Source: Streptomyces vietnamensis | GTDB lineage: Bacteria > Actinomycetota > Actinomycetes > Streptomycetales > Streptomycetaceae | DNA: 64,000 bases | Direction: 5' to 3' | Assembly: GCF_000830005.1 (NCBI RefSeq) | Contig: NZ_CP010407.1 | Coordinates: 2,213,001 to 2,277,000, forward strand | Shown here: one piece after another, positions 22,034 to 29,386 of the stretch | Layout: the number at the start of each line of letters is the position of its first letter | Position numbering within the stretch: the stretch's first letter is position 1 | Made by a program: the position numbers and the translations under genes | The notes under the pieces: model-generated | What the model saw: only the letters and a program-made list of their open reading frames with translations | Told to the model about the DNA's origin: nothing | The model's database searches: none

Positions 22034-22058
22034 GAGAGGCCCCTTTTGAGGGCCTCTC
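22034..22058 (-). terminator. Terminator of VIT transporter gene
   Basis: Stem GAGAGGCCC (22034-22042) with GGGCCTCTC (22050-22058) and a 7-nt loop, followed on the minus strand by a short AT-rich run. Confidence 0.75.
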
Positions 22059-22067
22059 GGTCTTGTG

Positions 22068-22092
22068 CGGCGGTACGGAATCCGTACCGCCG
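22068..22092. repeat. 25-bp near-perfect palindrome
   Basis: 12-bp arms CGGCGGTACGGA / TCCGTACCGCCG around a single A. A partial third copy of the arm (AATCCGTACCGG) follows at 22101-22112. It is 31 bp past the transporter stop; it could be an additional hairpin or a protein-binding site. Confidence 0.75.
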
Positions 22093-22122
22093 AAGTACGA
22101 AATCCGTACCGGTTCCGCCGGG

Positions 22123-22851
22123 CTACAACGCGGCCCCGAAGAGCATGCCGAGCCCGTACGTGACGGCCGCGGCGGCACCGCCCAGGACGAGCTGGCGCAT
22201 GCCGCTGAAGAGCCAGCCGCGGGCGGTCACCCGGGCCACCAGGGCGCCGCAGGCGAAGAGCCCGAGGAGCGCGAGCAGCACGGCGGGCCAGAGCGCGGTC
22301 GCCCCGAGCAGGTACGGCAGGACGGGGAGGAGCGCGCCGAGCGCGAAGGAGCCGAAGGAGGAGACGGCGGCGACCAGCGGCGACGGCAGGTCGTCCGGGT
22401 CGATGCCGAGCTCCTCGCGGGCGTGGATCTCCAGGGCCTGCTCGGGGTCCTTCGACAGCTGCATCGCGACCTCGCGGGCGAGCGCGGGCTCGACACCGCG
22501 GGAGACGTAGAGCGCGGCGAGCTCCTCCATCTCGTCGATCGGGTGCTTGCGCAACTGACGGCGCTCGACGTCCAGTTCCGCCTGGACGAGCTCGCGCTGC
22601 GAGGCGACGGAGGTGTACTCGCCGGCCGCCATGGAGAACGCGCCGGCCGCGAGACCCGCGAGGCCGGTGATGACGACGGTCCCCGAGGAGACCGCGCCAC
22701 CGGCGACACCGGTCATCAGGGCGAGGTTGGAGACGAGTCCGTCCATCGCGCCGAACACCGCCGGGCGCAGCCAACCGCCGTTCACGTCGCGGTGCGTGTG
22801 GTTGTCGCGGTGGGCCTCGTGCAGTGGCGCCTGGGCTTCGATGATGGACAT
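22123..22851 (-). CDS. VIT/CCC1-family iron or manganese transporter
   Basis: 242 residues, an integral membrane protein of the VIT1/CCC1 family that moves Fe2+ or Mn2+. The N-terminus is His-rich (HEAHRDNHTHRD), the family signature VFGAMDGLVSNLAL is at about 29-42, GAFSMAAGEYTSVASQREL lies in the second membrane region, and a cytoplasmic metal-binding helical stretch (VERRQLRKHPIDEMEELA, ALEIHAREELG) precedes the last three membrane helices. The ATG at 22851 follows GAGGGGAG; an upstream in-frame ATG at 22938 is unlikely. Its promoter faces away from the ADP-ribosylglycohydrolase operon. Confidence 0.9.
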   Translation of the reverse strand: MSIIEAQAPLHEAHRDNHTHRDVNGGWLRPAVFGAMDGLVSNLALMTGVAGGAVSSGTVVITGLAGLAAGAFSMAAGEYTSVASQRELVQAELDVERRQLRKHPIDEMEELAALYVSRGVEPALAREVAMQLSKDPEQALEIHAREELGIDPDDLPSPLVAAVSSFGSFALGALLPVLPYLLGATALWPAVLLALLGLFACGALVARVTARGWLFSGMRQLVLGGAAAAVTYGLGMLFGAAL

Positions 22852-22993
22852 GGTTCTCCCCTCGTTCCGGCGGGCCGGGATGCACCCGCCGCCCCCAACA
22901 CGTCGAAAATACGCCCGATGTAAGGGGCGCGCCAGCAAGGTAGGCCGTACTTACTAAGGCCCGCCTCAGTGAGGGCAACCCAACCTGGCGAGG

Positions 22994-23009
22994 TGTCAGC
23001 CGGGTGACA
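22994..23009. promoter_or_regulatory. Dyad upstream of the ADP-ribosylglycohydrolase operon
   Basis: TGTCA-N6-TGACA (GTGTCAGCCGGGTGACAG in full), perfect 5-bp arms, about 95 bp upstream of the first gene. GntR-type dimers bind sites of this general form. No regulator gene is adjacent. A GGGGCGCC/GGCGCCCC hairpin (23062-23083) lies in the putative leader. Confidence 0.4.
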
Positions 23010-23103
23010 GAGACGTTTCTTCGGCGAGTTCGCGGCCCGTGGTGGCACAGATCCAGGCATCGGGGCGCCGCCGTCGGCGCCCCCACCGAGGAAGGGGCGC
23101 GAG

Positions 23104-24099
23104 ATGGTGAACAGCACGGCCTGCGACACGCGTGAACGGGCGAGAGGGGCGCTCCTCGGCCTCGCCGTCGGCGACGCGCTCGGCGCCCCCGCCGAGAACA
23201 TGAAGCCCTCCGAGATCCGCCGCCGCTGGGGCCGCATCGAGGGCTTCGTGACGGACAGTCCGGCGGGCACGGACGACACGGAGTACGCGATCTTCTCGGG
23301 GCTGCTCCTCGCCCGGCACGGCTCGGCCCTCACCGTCCACCACGTCGAACGGGCCTGGCACCACTGGATCGCCGACCTCGACGAAGGCCCCTTCCGCGGC
23401 GCGGGCTTCTCGGAGCGCGGCACCCTGGAGAACCTCCGCCGGGGCCTGGCGGCCCCCATCTCGGCCCAGCACCGCCACGCGTGGAGCGACGGCCTCGCGA
23501 TGCGCGCGGCACCCTTCGGGGTCTTCGCCGCCGGACGCCCGGCGGAGGCGGCGCGCCTCGTCGCGATCGACGGCAGCGTCAGCCACGACGGGGAGGGCAT
23601 CTACGGGGGCCAGGCGGTGGCGGCGGGCGTGGCGGCGGCGATGACGGGAGCGACGGTCACCTCGGTGATCGCAGCGGCCCTGTCGGTCGTCCCCATGGAC
23701 TCCTGGACGGCGCGCTCGCTGCGCCGTGCGGTCGTCGCGGCCCAGCGCGTCCAGCCGGACCCGCTCACCCGCGAACGCCAGGTCCGCTCGGCGGTCGTCA
23801 TCGGCGGCTATCCCTGGACGGACCTGGCCCCGGAGGCGGTGGGCCTGGCGTTCGGCGCCTTCGCGGCGGCCCGCGGCGACTTCCGCACGGCGGTCCTGAC
23901 GGCCGTCAACATGGGCCGCGACGCCGACACGACGGCAGCGGTGGCGGGCGCCCTGGCGGGCGCGGCGGGCGGCGTGGACGCGATCCCGCCCGACTGGGCC
24001 AAGGCCATCGCCCCGGTGACGGGCAGCTGCCTCCCGTCGATGCGCGGCTACCACGTCCTGGACGTGGCAGACCTCCTGACCCCGGAGGAGGCGGCATGA
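23104..24099 (+). CDS. ADP-ribosylglycohydrolase family protein, paralogue 1
   Basis: 331 residues, an all-helical DraG/ARH fold with two metal ions. Signatures are intact: GLAVGDALGAP (about 19-29), TDDTEYAIFSG (about 57-67; metal-binding TDDT) and the C-terminal MGRDADTTAAVAGA (about 270-283; metal-binding DxDT). The family cleaves N- or O-ribosyl bonds, classically removing ADP-ribose from Arg, Ser or small molecules. It is the first gene of a seven-gene operon, with ATG 23104 after AAGGGG. The stop overlaps the next start (ATGA). The true substrate is not known. Confidence 0.9.
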   Translation: MVNSTACDTRERARGALLGLAVGDALGAPAENMKPSEIRRRWGRIEGFVTDSPAGTDDTEYAIFSGLLLARHGSALTVHHVERAWHHWIADLDEGPFRGAGFSERGTLENLRRGLAAPISAQHRHAWSDGLAMRAAPFGVFAAGRPAEAARLVAIDGSVSHDGEGIYGGQAVAAGVAAAMTGATVTSVIAAALSVVPMDSWTARSLRRAVVAAQRVQPDPLTRERQVRSAVVIGGYPWTDLAPEAVGLAFGAFAAARGDFRTAVLTAVNMGRDADTTAAVAGALAGAAGGVDAIPPDWAKAIAPVTGSCLPSMRGYHVLDVADLLTPEEAA

Positions 24100-25637
24100 G
24101 CGCGGACGTGACGACGACCGCGACCGACACCGCCGGGGGCGCCGCGGGCCTCACGGACGCCGCGGGCCTCGCGGGCGCTGCGGGCGCTGCCGCCCCCGCC
24201 GTGGGCGAGGCCCTCGGGACGGACACCATTGCCGCCACCACCGCTGTGGGCAATCGTTCCGCAGGGCGAGGGGGGTCCCCCCTGCTCGAGCGAAGCCGAG
24301 AGCTTGGGGGAGGGTGGGCACAGCCCCCGATGCCGGGTTCCGGCCCCCTGCTCGGTGACCCGCGGGACCAGATGCCGCCGGTGCCGGGCACGGACGAGCT
24401 GGGCCTGGCCCCGCAGGGCCCCGTCCCGGTGCGGGCCACCGGCTCCTGGGGCGGCGGCGCCCAAGAGGTCCCGCAGCCCGACGCCCCTCGCAGGGCCGGG
24501 CGCGACGCCGTCGAGGGCCTCCTCCTCGGGCTCGCCGCAGGCGACGCCGCAGGCTGGCCCGCCGCCCGGCACCGCGCCGCCCGCATGCCCGAATGGACCC
24601 GCCGCCTCACCCGCGAACTCGACACCTTCGCCGAGCAGAACGCGACGACCACCCTCCCCGTCCCCATCGCCCTCAACCAGCCCCCGGAGCCCCTCCGTCT
24701 CGGCCCCTCCGACGACGCCGAGTGGGCGGTCTTCACCGCCGAGGCGATCCTCACCGCCGACGGCCCGGTGTTCGCCAACCTCCCCCCGGACCGCCGTCTC
24801 CGCGCCGCCGTCGACCTCGCCTGGAACGCCCTCGCCGGCCAGGTCGCCGCCGCCGCCGACCGCGCCCCCGAGGTCGAGTCGGCCGTACTGCCGCTCCGCG
24901 CCCGGATCTCGGTCCGCGCGGGCCTCGGCAACCTCGCCACCGGCCTGCGTCCGCCCGCGACGGGCCACGACAACCCGCACTTCTTCGACGACGCGGCCTG
25001 CGTCCGTGCCGCGGTCCTCGCCGTCGTCCACCCCGGCGACCCCCGCGCGGCCGCCGAACTCGCCGAGTTCGACGCCCGGTACACCCAGGACGGCGACGGC
25101 GTGCACGGCGCCCGTGCGACGGCGGCGGCCGTCGCCGCGGCCCTCGGCGGGGCGACGGTCGACGAGGCCGTCGAGGCGGCGCTCGCCGAACTCCCGCCCG
25201 TCACCGAGATCGGCCGCAACGCCCGGCACGCCGTGAAGCTGGCCCAGGCCGCCGATTCGGCCTTCGAACTGGTCCCGCTCCTGGAGCACCAGATCGTGGA
25301 CCACGTCTACAGCTACGGCATCGCCGCCGCCGAGACCCTCCCGGTCGCCCTGGCCCTCGCCACCGCCGCCCGGGGCGAGATGACGGCGGCGGTACCGTCC
25401 GCCGCCTGCCTCTCCCGGGTCGCCGACTCGGCCCCGGCGCTCGCGGGCGCGCTCACCGGCGCGCTGGGCGGCGGCCGTTCGGTCCCGGCGAGCTGGCGCG
25501 AGGCGTGCAGGACGCTCGCGGGCTGCGCGCTGCCCCGGCTCGCGGGTACGGACCTGGTGGAACTCGCCGGGCTGCTCGGAGCCACGGAACCGGCCACCCC
25601 AGGTGGACAATTCCGACATGACACCCACACTGGATGA
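24096..25637 (+). CDS. ADP-ribosylglycohydrolase family protein, paralogue 2 (divergent)
   Basis: 513 residues. The ARH-like domain begins at about 135 (GLLLGLAAGDAAGWPAA). The first metal motif has become PSDDAEWAVF, and the C-terminal motif is CLSRVADSAPALAGA in place of GRDxDT, so part of the metal-binding set is missing and the protein may be inactive or altered. Residues 1-130 are a disordered Ala/Gly/Pro-rich extension. Codons 50-77 are read from an 80-bp intergenic-type repeat (24244-24323). It starts by ATGA overlap with paralogue 1 and overlaps paralogue 3 by 20 bp. Confidence 0.82.
   Translation: MSADVTTTATDTAGGAAGLTDAAGLAGAAGAAAPAVGEALGTDTIAATTAVGNRSAGRGGSPLLERSRELGGGWAQPPMPGSGPLLGDPRDQMPPVPGTDELGLAPQGPVPVRATGSWGGGAQEVPQPDAPRRAGRDAVEGLLLGLAAGDAAGWPAARHRAARMPEWTRRLTRELDTFAEQNATTTLPVPIALNQPPEPLRLGPSDDAEWAVFTAEAILTADGPVFANLPPDRRLRAAVDLAWNALAGQVAAAADRAPEVESAVLPLRARISVRAGLGNLATGLRPPATGHDNPHFFDDAACVRAAVLAVVHPGDPRAAAELAEFDARYTQDGDGVHGARATAAAVAAALGGATVDEAVEAALAELPPVTEIGRNARHAVKLAQAADSAFELVPLLEHQIVDHVYSYGIAAAETLPVALALATAARGEMTAAVPSAACLSRVADSAPALAGALTGALGGGRSVPASWREACRTLAGCALPRLAGTDLVELAGLLGATEPATPGGQFRHDTHTG
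24244..24323. repeat. Nested repeat hairpin inside coding sequence
   Basis: Outer ends CTGTGGGCAATCGTTCCGC and GGGTGGGCACAG are those of the 202-bp element's left arm. Between them (about 24268-24312) sits a different hairpin with CCCCCC/GGGGGG arms around CTCGAGCGAAGCCGAGAGC. It is read in frame as part of paralogue 2. Confidence 0.8.
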
Positions 25638-26769
25638 CCGGATCACCGGCAGCCTCCTCGGGGCCGCCGTCGGCGACGCGCTCGGCGGCCCCGTGGAGGG
25701 CTACACCCCCGAGCAGATCCTGGAGCGCCACGGCGGCCGCGTCACCGGGATCGTCGGCCCCTGGAACGGCGGCGACTGGCGCACCGCCCGGCCCATCGCG
25801 CCGTACCACAAGGGCGACGGGCACGTCACCGACGACACCTTGATGACCCATGCGCTGATCCGGGTGTACGAGAAGGTCCGCGGCCACCTCGACGCGTACG
25901 CGGTCGCGGACCACCTCGTCCCCGAGCTCATGGGCCGTATCGTCTGGATCCCGGAGCTGGAGTCGGAGGCACTCCCCCTCCAGCGGATCTTCCTGGCCGA
26001 GAAGTGGATCGTCACCCGCCTCCACTACGGTCACGCCGACCCCCGCGAGGCCGGCAACGGCAACGTCGTCAACTGCGGTGCGGCGATGTACATGGCGCCG
26101 GTCGGCCTGGTCAACGCCGCCCACCCGGCGGCCGCGTACGCCGAGGCGATCGACCTGACGGGCGCGCACCAGTCCTCGTACGGCCGGGAGGCGGCGGGTG
26201 TCTTCGCGGCGGCGGTCGCGGCGGCCTGCGCGCCGGGCGCGACGCCGACGTCGGTGGTGGAGGAGGCCCTGTCCCTGGCGAAGGACGGGACGCGCGCGGC
26301 GATCGAGGCGGTCACCGAAGTGGCGTCCGGACAACGGGACTTCGAGTCCGCCCTCGTCCCCCTCCGCAGGGCGGTGGCCCCCTTCGACACGGTCGGCCCC
26401 GACTACCGCGCCCCCTCCCTGGGCGCCCGCCGCCCCTCCCGCCTGCACGCGATCGAGGAACTCCCGATCGCCCTCGGCATGCTCCTGGTCGGCGAGGGCG
26501 ACTTCCGCCGTACGGTCCTGGGCGCGGTCAACTACGGCCGCGACTGCGACTCGATCGCCACGATGGCGGGCGCGATCGTGGGCGCGCTGCACGGCGAGTC
26601 GGCGGTCCCCCCGGAATGGGCCAAGCAGGTGGCGGAGGCGAGCCGCCTGGACCTCCACGCCCCGGCGAGAACGCTGGCCGCGGTGGCCCGCGAGATCTTC
26701 GCGGCGGACACCGCCGCCCGCCGGTCCCACGAATCGGCCTTCGCGACCCTGACGAGCGCGGGCCGATGA
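25618..26769 (+). CDS. ADP-ribosylglycohydrolase family protein, paralogue 3
   Basis: 383 residues from ATG 25618, which follows AGGTGG; GTG 25603 is an alternative. All family motifs are present: LLGAAVGDALGGPVEG (about 14-29), HVTDDTLMTHAL (about 69-80) and NYGRDCDSIATMAGAIVGA (about 303-321). It is the longest catalytic domain of the four, with an insertion around IVWIPELESEALPLQ. Likely an active dinuclear-metal ribosyl hydrolase. It overlaps paralogue 2 by 20 bp and paralogue 4 by 4 bp. Confidence 0.9.
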   Translation: MTPTLDDRITGSLLGAAVGDALGGPVEGYTPEQILERHGGRVTGIVGPWNGGDWRTARPIAPYHKGDGHVTDDTLMTHALIRVYEKVRGHLDAYAVADHLVPELMGRIVWIPELESEALPLQRIFLAEKWIVTRLHYGHADPREAGNGNVVNCGAAMYMAPVGLVNAAHPAAAYAEAIDLTGAHQSSYGREAAGVFAAAVAAACAPGATPTSVVEEALSLAKDGTRAAIEAVTEVASGQRDFESALVPLRRAVAPFDTVGPDYRAPSLGARRPSRLHAIEELPIALGMLLVGEGDFRRTVLGAVNYGRDCDSIATMAGAIVGALHGESAVPPEWAKQVAEASRLDLHAPARTLAAVAREIFAADTAARRSHESAFATLTSAGR

Positions 26770-28469
26770 CCCTCCGCGTGACCTGGGTCCAACCGGAGGA
26801 CCTGGTGGGCCACGAACTCCGCCAGGCGTCGGAGGACGGCCGCGACGCGAGGGCCTTGGCGGCCCGCTGGACGGCAGCGGGCGGCCCGCCGTCCCCGGAG
26901 ACGGCCGGCGCGTCCCCGGTCCCCCGCCCGGACCTCCGCCCCCTGGCGGAAGAACTCCTGGACACCCTGACGTCCCTCCCGTCCCCCCTGTCGGCCCACG
27001 AGCCCACCGACCTCCCCTCGATCCAGGCTTTGACGGCCCCCCACACCGCCCCTCCCCCAAACTCTGGCGAGACCGGGCGCTCCGCCCCCGAACCCCCGCC
27101 CGCCCCCGCGCGGGCCCGCATCAAGGCGGGCGGCGCCCCCGCCCGTTGGGGGCCCGCGCCCGCGCTGGGCGGCGCCCCCGTCCACCCCCGTGTGGGCAAT
27201 CGTCCCGCAGGGCGGGACGGGTGGGCACACGGGACGGCGCCCCCAGCCGGGCCCAGGCTCCCGGGCCTGGACCCGCACCCCAGCAGCGGCGCACCGGCAG
27301 TGCGGGTCCAGGCGCGGGAGCCTCTGGCGCCGGCAGGGCGCGGGTCCGTTGTGCCCACCCGTTCCGCCCCAGCGGAACGACTGCCCACAACGGTCCGGTC
27401 CGGCGAGGGCGCCGCCCTCCGGGACCGGCTGCACGCCGCCTGGCTGGGACGGGCCGTCGGGTGCCTGCTCGGCAAGCCCGTCGAGAAGCTCCCCCTCCCC
27501 GCCATCCGCGCCCTCGCCCGCGCCGCCGGCAACTGGCCCCTCGCCACCTGGTTCACCGCCCGCGGCGTCCCGCCGGAGCTGCTCGCCGCCCATCCCTGGA
27601 ACCGTCGTTCCGCCGCCACCTCCCTCGCCGAGAACATCGACGGCATGCCCGAGGACGACGACCTCAACTACCCCCTCCTCAACCTGCTGCTCCTCCAGCG
27701 GTACGGCCGCGACTTCACCACCGCCGACGTCGCCCGCCTCTGGCTCGACGAGCTCCCCGCCGGCCGCACCTTCACGGCCGAGCGCGTCGCCTACCGCAAC
27801 CTCCTCGACGGCGTCGAACCCCCGCTGACCGCCGTCCGCCGCAACCCCTTCCGCGAGTGGATCGGCGCCCAGATCCGGGCCGACGTCCACGGCTGGACCC
27901 ATCCGGGCGACCCGGTGGCCGCCGCCGCGCAGGCGTACCGGGACGCGGTGCTCACGCACACCGCCAACGGCGTCTACGGCGCCATGTTCGTCGCCGCCGT
28001 CCTCGCCGCCGCGGCGACCGGGGCGGCGGACGTCCATCAGTCCCTCGCCGCCGGTCTCGGCGTGGTCCCGCCGCGCTCGCGCCTCGCGGAGGCCGTTCGG
28101 CGGGGCATCGCGTACGCCACCACGGAGCCCGACTTCGACACCGTCGTCGACCGCCTGCACGCCGAACTCGGCGGGTACCACTGGGTGCATGCCGTCCCCA
28201 ACGCCGCCCTGCTCGCCGCCGCCCTCACCCACGCCGACGGCGACTTCTCGCGCTCCGTCTGCGCGGCGGTCTCGGGCGGCTGGGACACCGACTCCAACGG
28301 CGCCACCGCCGGTTCGGTCGCCGGGCTGCTCGCCGGGCACCCGGACCGGCTGCCCGAGCGCTGGACCTCCCCCCTCAAGAACCGTCTGGCGACCTCGGTG
28401 CCGTCCTTCGACGGCATCGGCTTCGACACCCTGGCCGAACTGACACACACGGAGGCAGTACGCCCATGA
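26766..28469 (+). CDS. ADP-ribosylglycohydrolase family protein, paralogue 4, two-part
   Basis: 567 residues. N-terminal module (about 1-95, TWVQPEDLVGHELRQASEDG) of unknown fold; long linker; ARH domain from about 218 (WLGRAVGCLLGKPVEK, MPEDDDLNYPLLNLLLL at about 294-310, GGWDTDSNGATAGSVAG near the C-terminus). The acidic motif is EDDDL rather than TDDT, marking a distinct ARH subfamily. Residues about 142-209 in the linker are translated from a 202-bp palindromic repeat (27190-27391). It starts by ATGA overlap and ends by ATGA overlap with the PfkB kinase gene. Confidence 0.85.
   Translation: MTLRVTWVQPEDLVGHELRQASEDGRDARALAARWTAAGGPPSPETAGASPVPRPDLRPLAEELLDTLTSLPSPLSAHEPTDLPSIQALTAPHTAPPPNSGETGRSAPEPPPAPARARIKAGGAPARWGPAPALGGAPVHPRVGNRPAGRDGWAHGTAPPAGPRLPGLDPHPSSGAPAVRVQAREPLAPAGRGSVVPTRSAPAERLPTTVRSGEGAALRDRLHAAWLGRAVGCLLGKPVEKLPLPAIRALARAAGNWPLATWFTARGVPPELLAAHPWNRRSAATSLAENIDGMPEDDDLNYPLLNLLLLQRYGRDFTTADVARLWLDELPAGRTFTAERVAYRNLLDGVEPPLTAVRRNPFREWIGAQIRADVHGWTHPGDPVAAAAQAYRDAVLTHTANGVYGAMFVAAVLAAAATGAADVHQSLAAGLGVVPPRSRLAEAVRRGIAYATTEPDFDTVVDRLHAELGGYHWVHAVPNAALLAAALTHADGDFSRSVCAAVSGGWDTDSNGATAGSVAGLLAGHPDRLPERWTSPLKNRLATSVPSFDGIGFDTLAELTHTEAVRP
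27190..27391. repeat. 202-bp near-palindromic element, copy A (in coding sequence)
   Basis: Both ends carry about 50-bp imperfect inverted repeats (GTGTGGGCAATCGTCCCGC at left; complement of GTTGTGGGCAGTCGTTCCGC at right). Each end is itself a small hairpin, and the middle holds another inverted pair (GGCTCCCGGGCCTGGACCC with GGTCCAGGCGCGGGAGCC). About the first 70 and last 50 bp match copy B at 35689-35890, in the same orientation. Confidence 0.92.
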
Positions 28470-29386
28470 CCAGCATCGTCGTGCTCGGCAGCACGAACAT
28501 GGATCTCGTCGTCTACGTGCCGCGGGCCCCCGCCCTCGGCGAGACGGTCACCGGCCGCTCCTTCCGTACGGTCCCCGGCGGCAAGGGCGCCAACCAGGCC
28601 GTCGCCGCCGCCCGCGCGGGCGGCGAGGTGGCGATGATCGGCGCGGTCGGCGCCGACGGCTTCGGGACACAGCTACGCGCCACCCTGGAGCACTGCGCGG
28701 TGGACACCGATCTGCTGCGTACCTCCGAGGGCCCCTCCGGCACCGCCCATGTCGTCGTCGACGACGAGGGCGGCAACGCGATCGTCGTCGTCCCCGGCGC
28801 CAACGGCACCGTCACCTCCCTCACCCACGGCGACGAGGCCCTCATCGGCACCGCCGACACCCTGCTCCTCCAGCTCGAACTCCCCCTCTCCGTCGTCGTC
28901 GAGGGCGCCGTCACCGCCCGCCGGCTCGGTGTCCGCACGGTCCTCACCCCCGCCCCCACGCAAGCCCTCCCGCCGGAACTGCTCGCCGCCACCGATCTGT
29001 TGGTGCCCAACGAGCACGAGGCCGCCGCGCTCACCGGACTCACCGACCCGCGCGAAGCCGCTCAGGCCCTGCTGCGGGACGTCCCCGAGGTGGTCGTCAC
29101 CCTGGGCGCGGCCGGCAGCCTGTACGCGGTGCGCGGCGCCGAACCGGTCGCCGTCCCCGCGCCCCGGGTCCGGGCCGTGGACACCACGGGAGCGGGCGAC
29201 ACCTTCGTCGGCGCCCTCGCGGTCGCCCTCGGCGAGGGCCGTCCCGCCCCGGAGGCGCTCGCCTGGGCGCAGACGGCCGCCGCGCTCTCCGTCCGGCGCG
29301 AGGGCGCGTCGACCTCGATGCCGTACCGCGTCGAGATCGAGGCCGCCTTCCGCTCCCCCGACTCGCTGGAGGCGAACGCCGTATGA
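28466..29386 (+). CDS. PfkB-family sugar kinase (ribokinase-like)
   Basis: 306 residues; phosphorylates a sugar or nucleoside with ATP. PfkB signature 1 GGKGANQAVAAARAGG is at about 36-51 and signature 2 DTTGAGDTFVGALAVAL, with the catalytic Asp, at about 242-258. The N-terminus MTSIVVLGSTNMDLV is typical of ribokinases. In this operon it plausibly phosphorylates ribose (or a ribosyl product) released by the four glycohydrolases; that is inference from context. ATGA overlaps join it to both neighbours. Confidence 0.92.
   Translation: MTSIVVLGSTNMDLVVYVPRAPALGETVTGRSFRTVPGGKGANQAVAAARAGGEVAMIGAVGADGFGTQLRATLEHCAVDTDLLRTSEGPSGTAHVVVDDEGGNAIVVVPGANGTVTSLTHGDEALIGTADTLLLQLELPLSVVVEGAVTARRLGVRTVLTPAPTQALPPELLAATDLLVPNEHEAAALTGLTDPREAAQALLRDVPEVVVTLGAAGSLYAVRGAEPVAVPAPRVRAVDTTGAGDTFVGALAVALGEGRPAPEALAWAQTAAALSVRREGASTSMPYRVEIEAAFRSPDSLEANAV

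Larger units (their letters stand above)
21603..22122. other. 520-bp gap: gltB upstream region and VIT 3' region
   Basis: No coding sequence is convincing here. The part next to gltB (about 21603-21770) is relatively AT-rich and must hold the gltB promoter and leader, although I cannot fix -35/-10 boxes. The part next to the transporter gene holds a terminator (22034-22058) and a 25-bp palindrome (22068-22092). Confidence 0.6.

Noticed and set aside
22900..22960. DtxR/MntR-type metal box upstream of the VIT transporter (AAGTACGGCCTACCTT)
   Set aside because: Only a partial palindrome (AAG...GGCC...CTT) and it does not match the TTAGGTTAGGCTNACCTAA type of site well enough to call.
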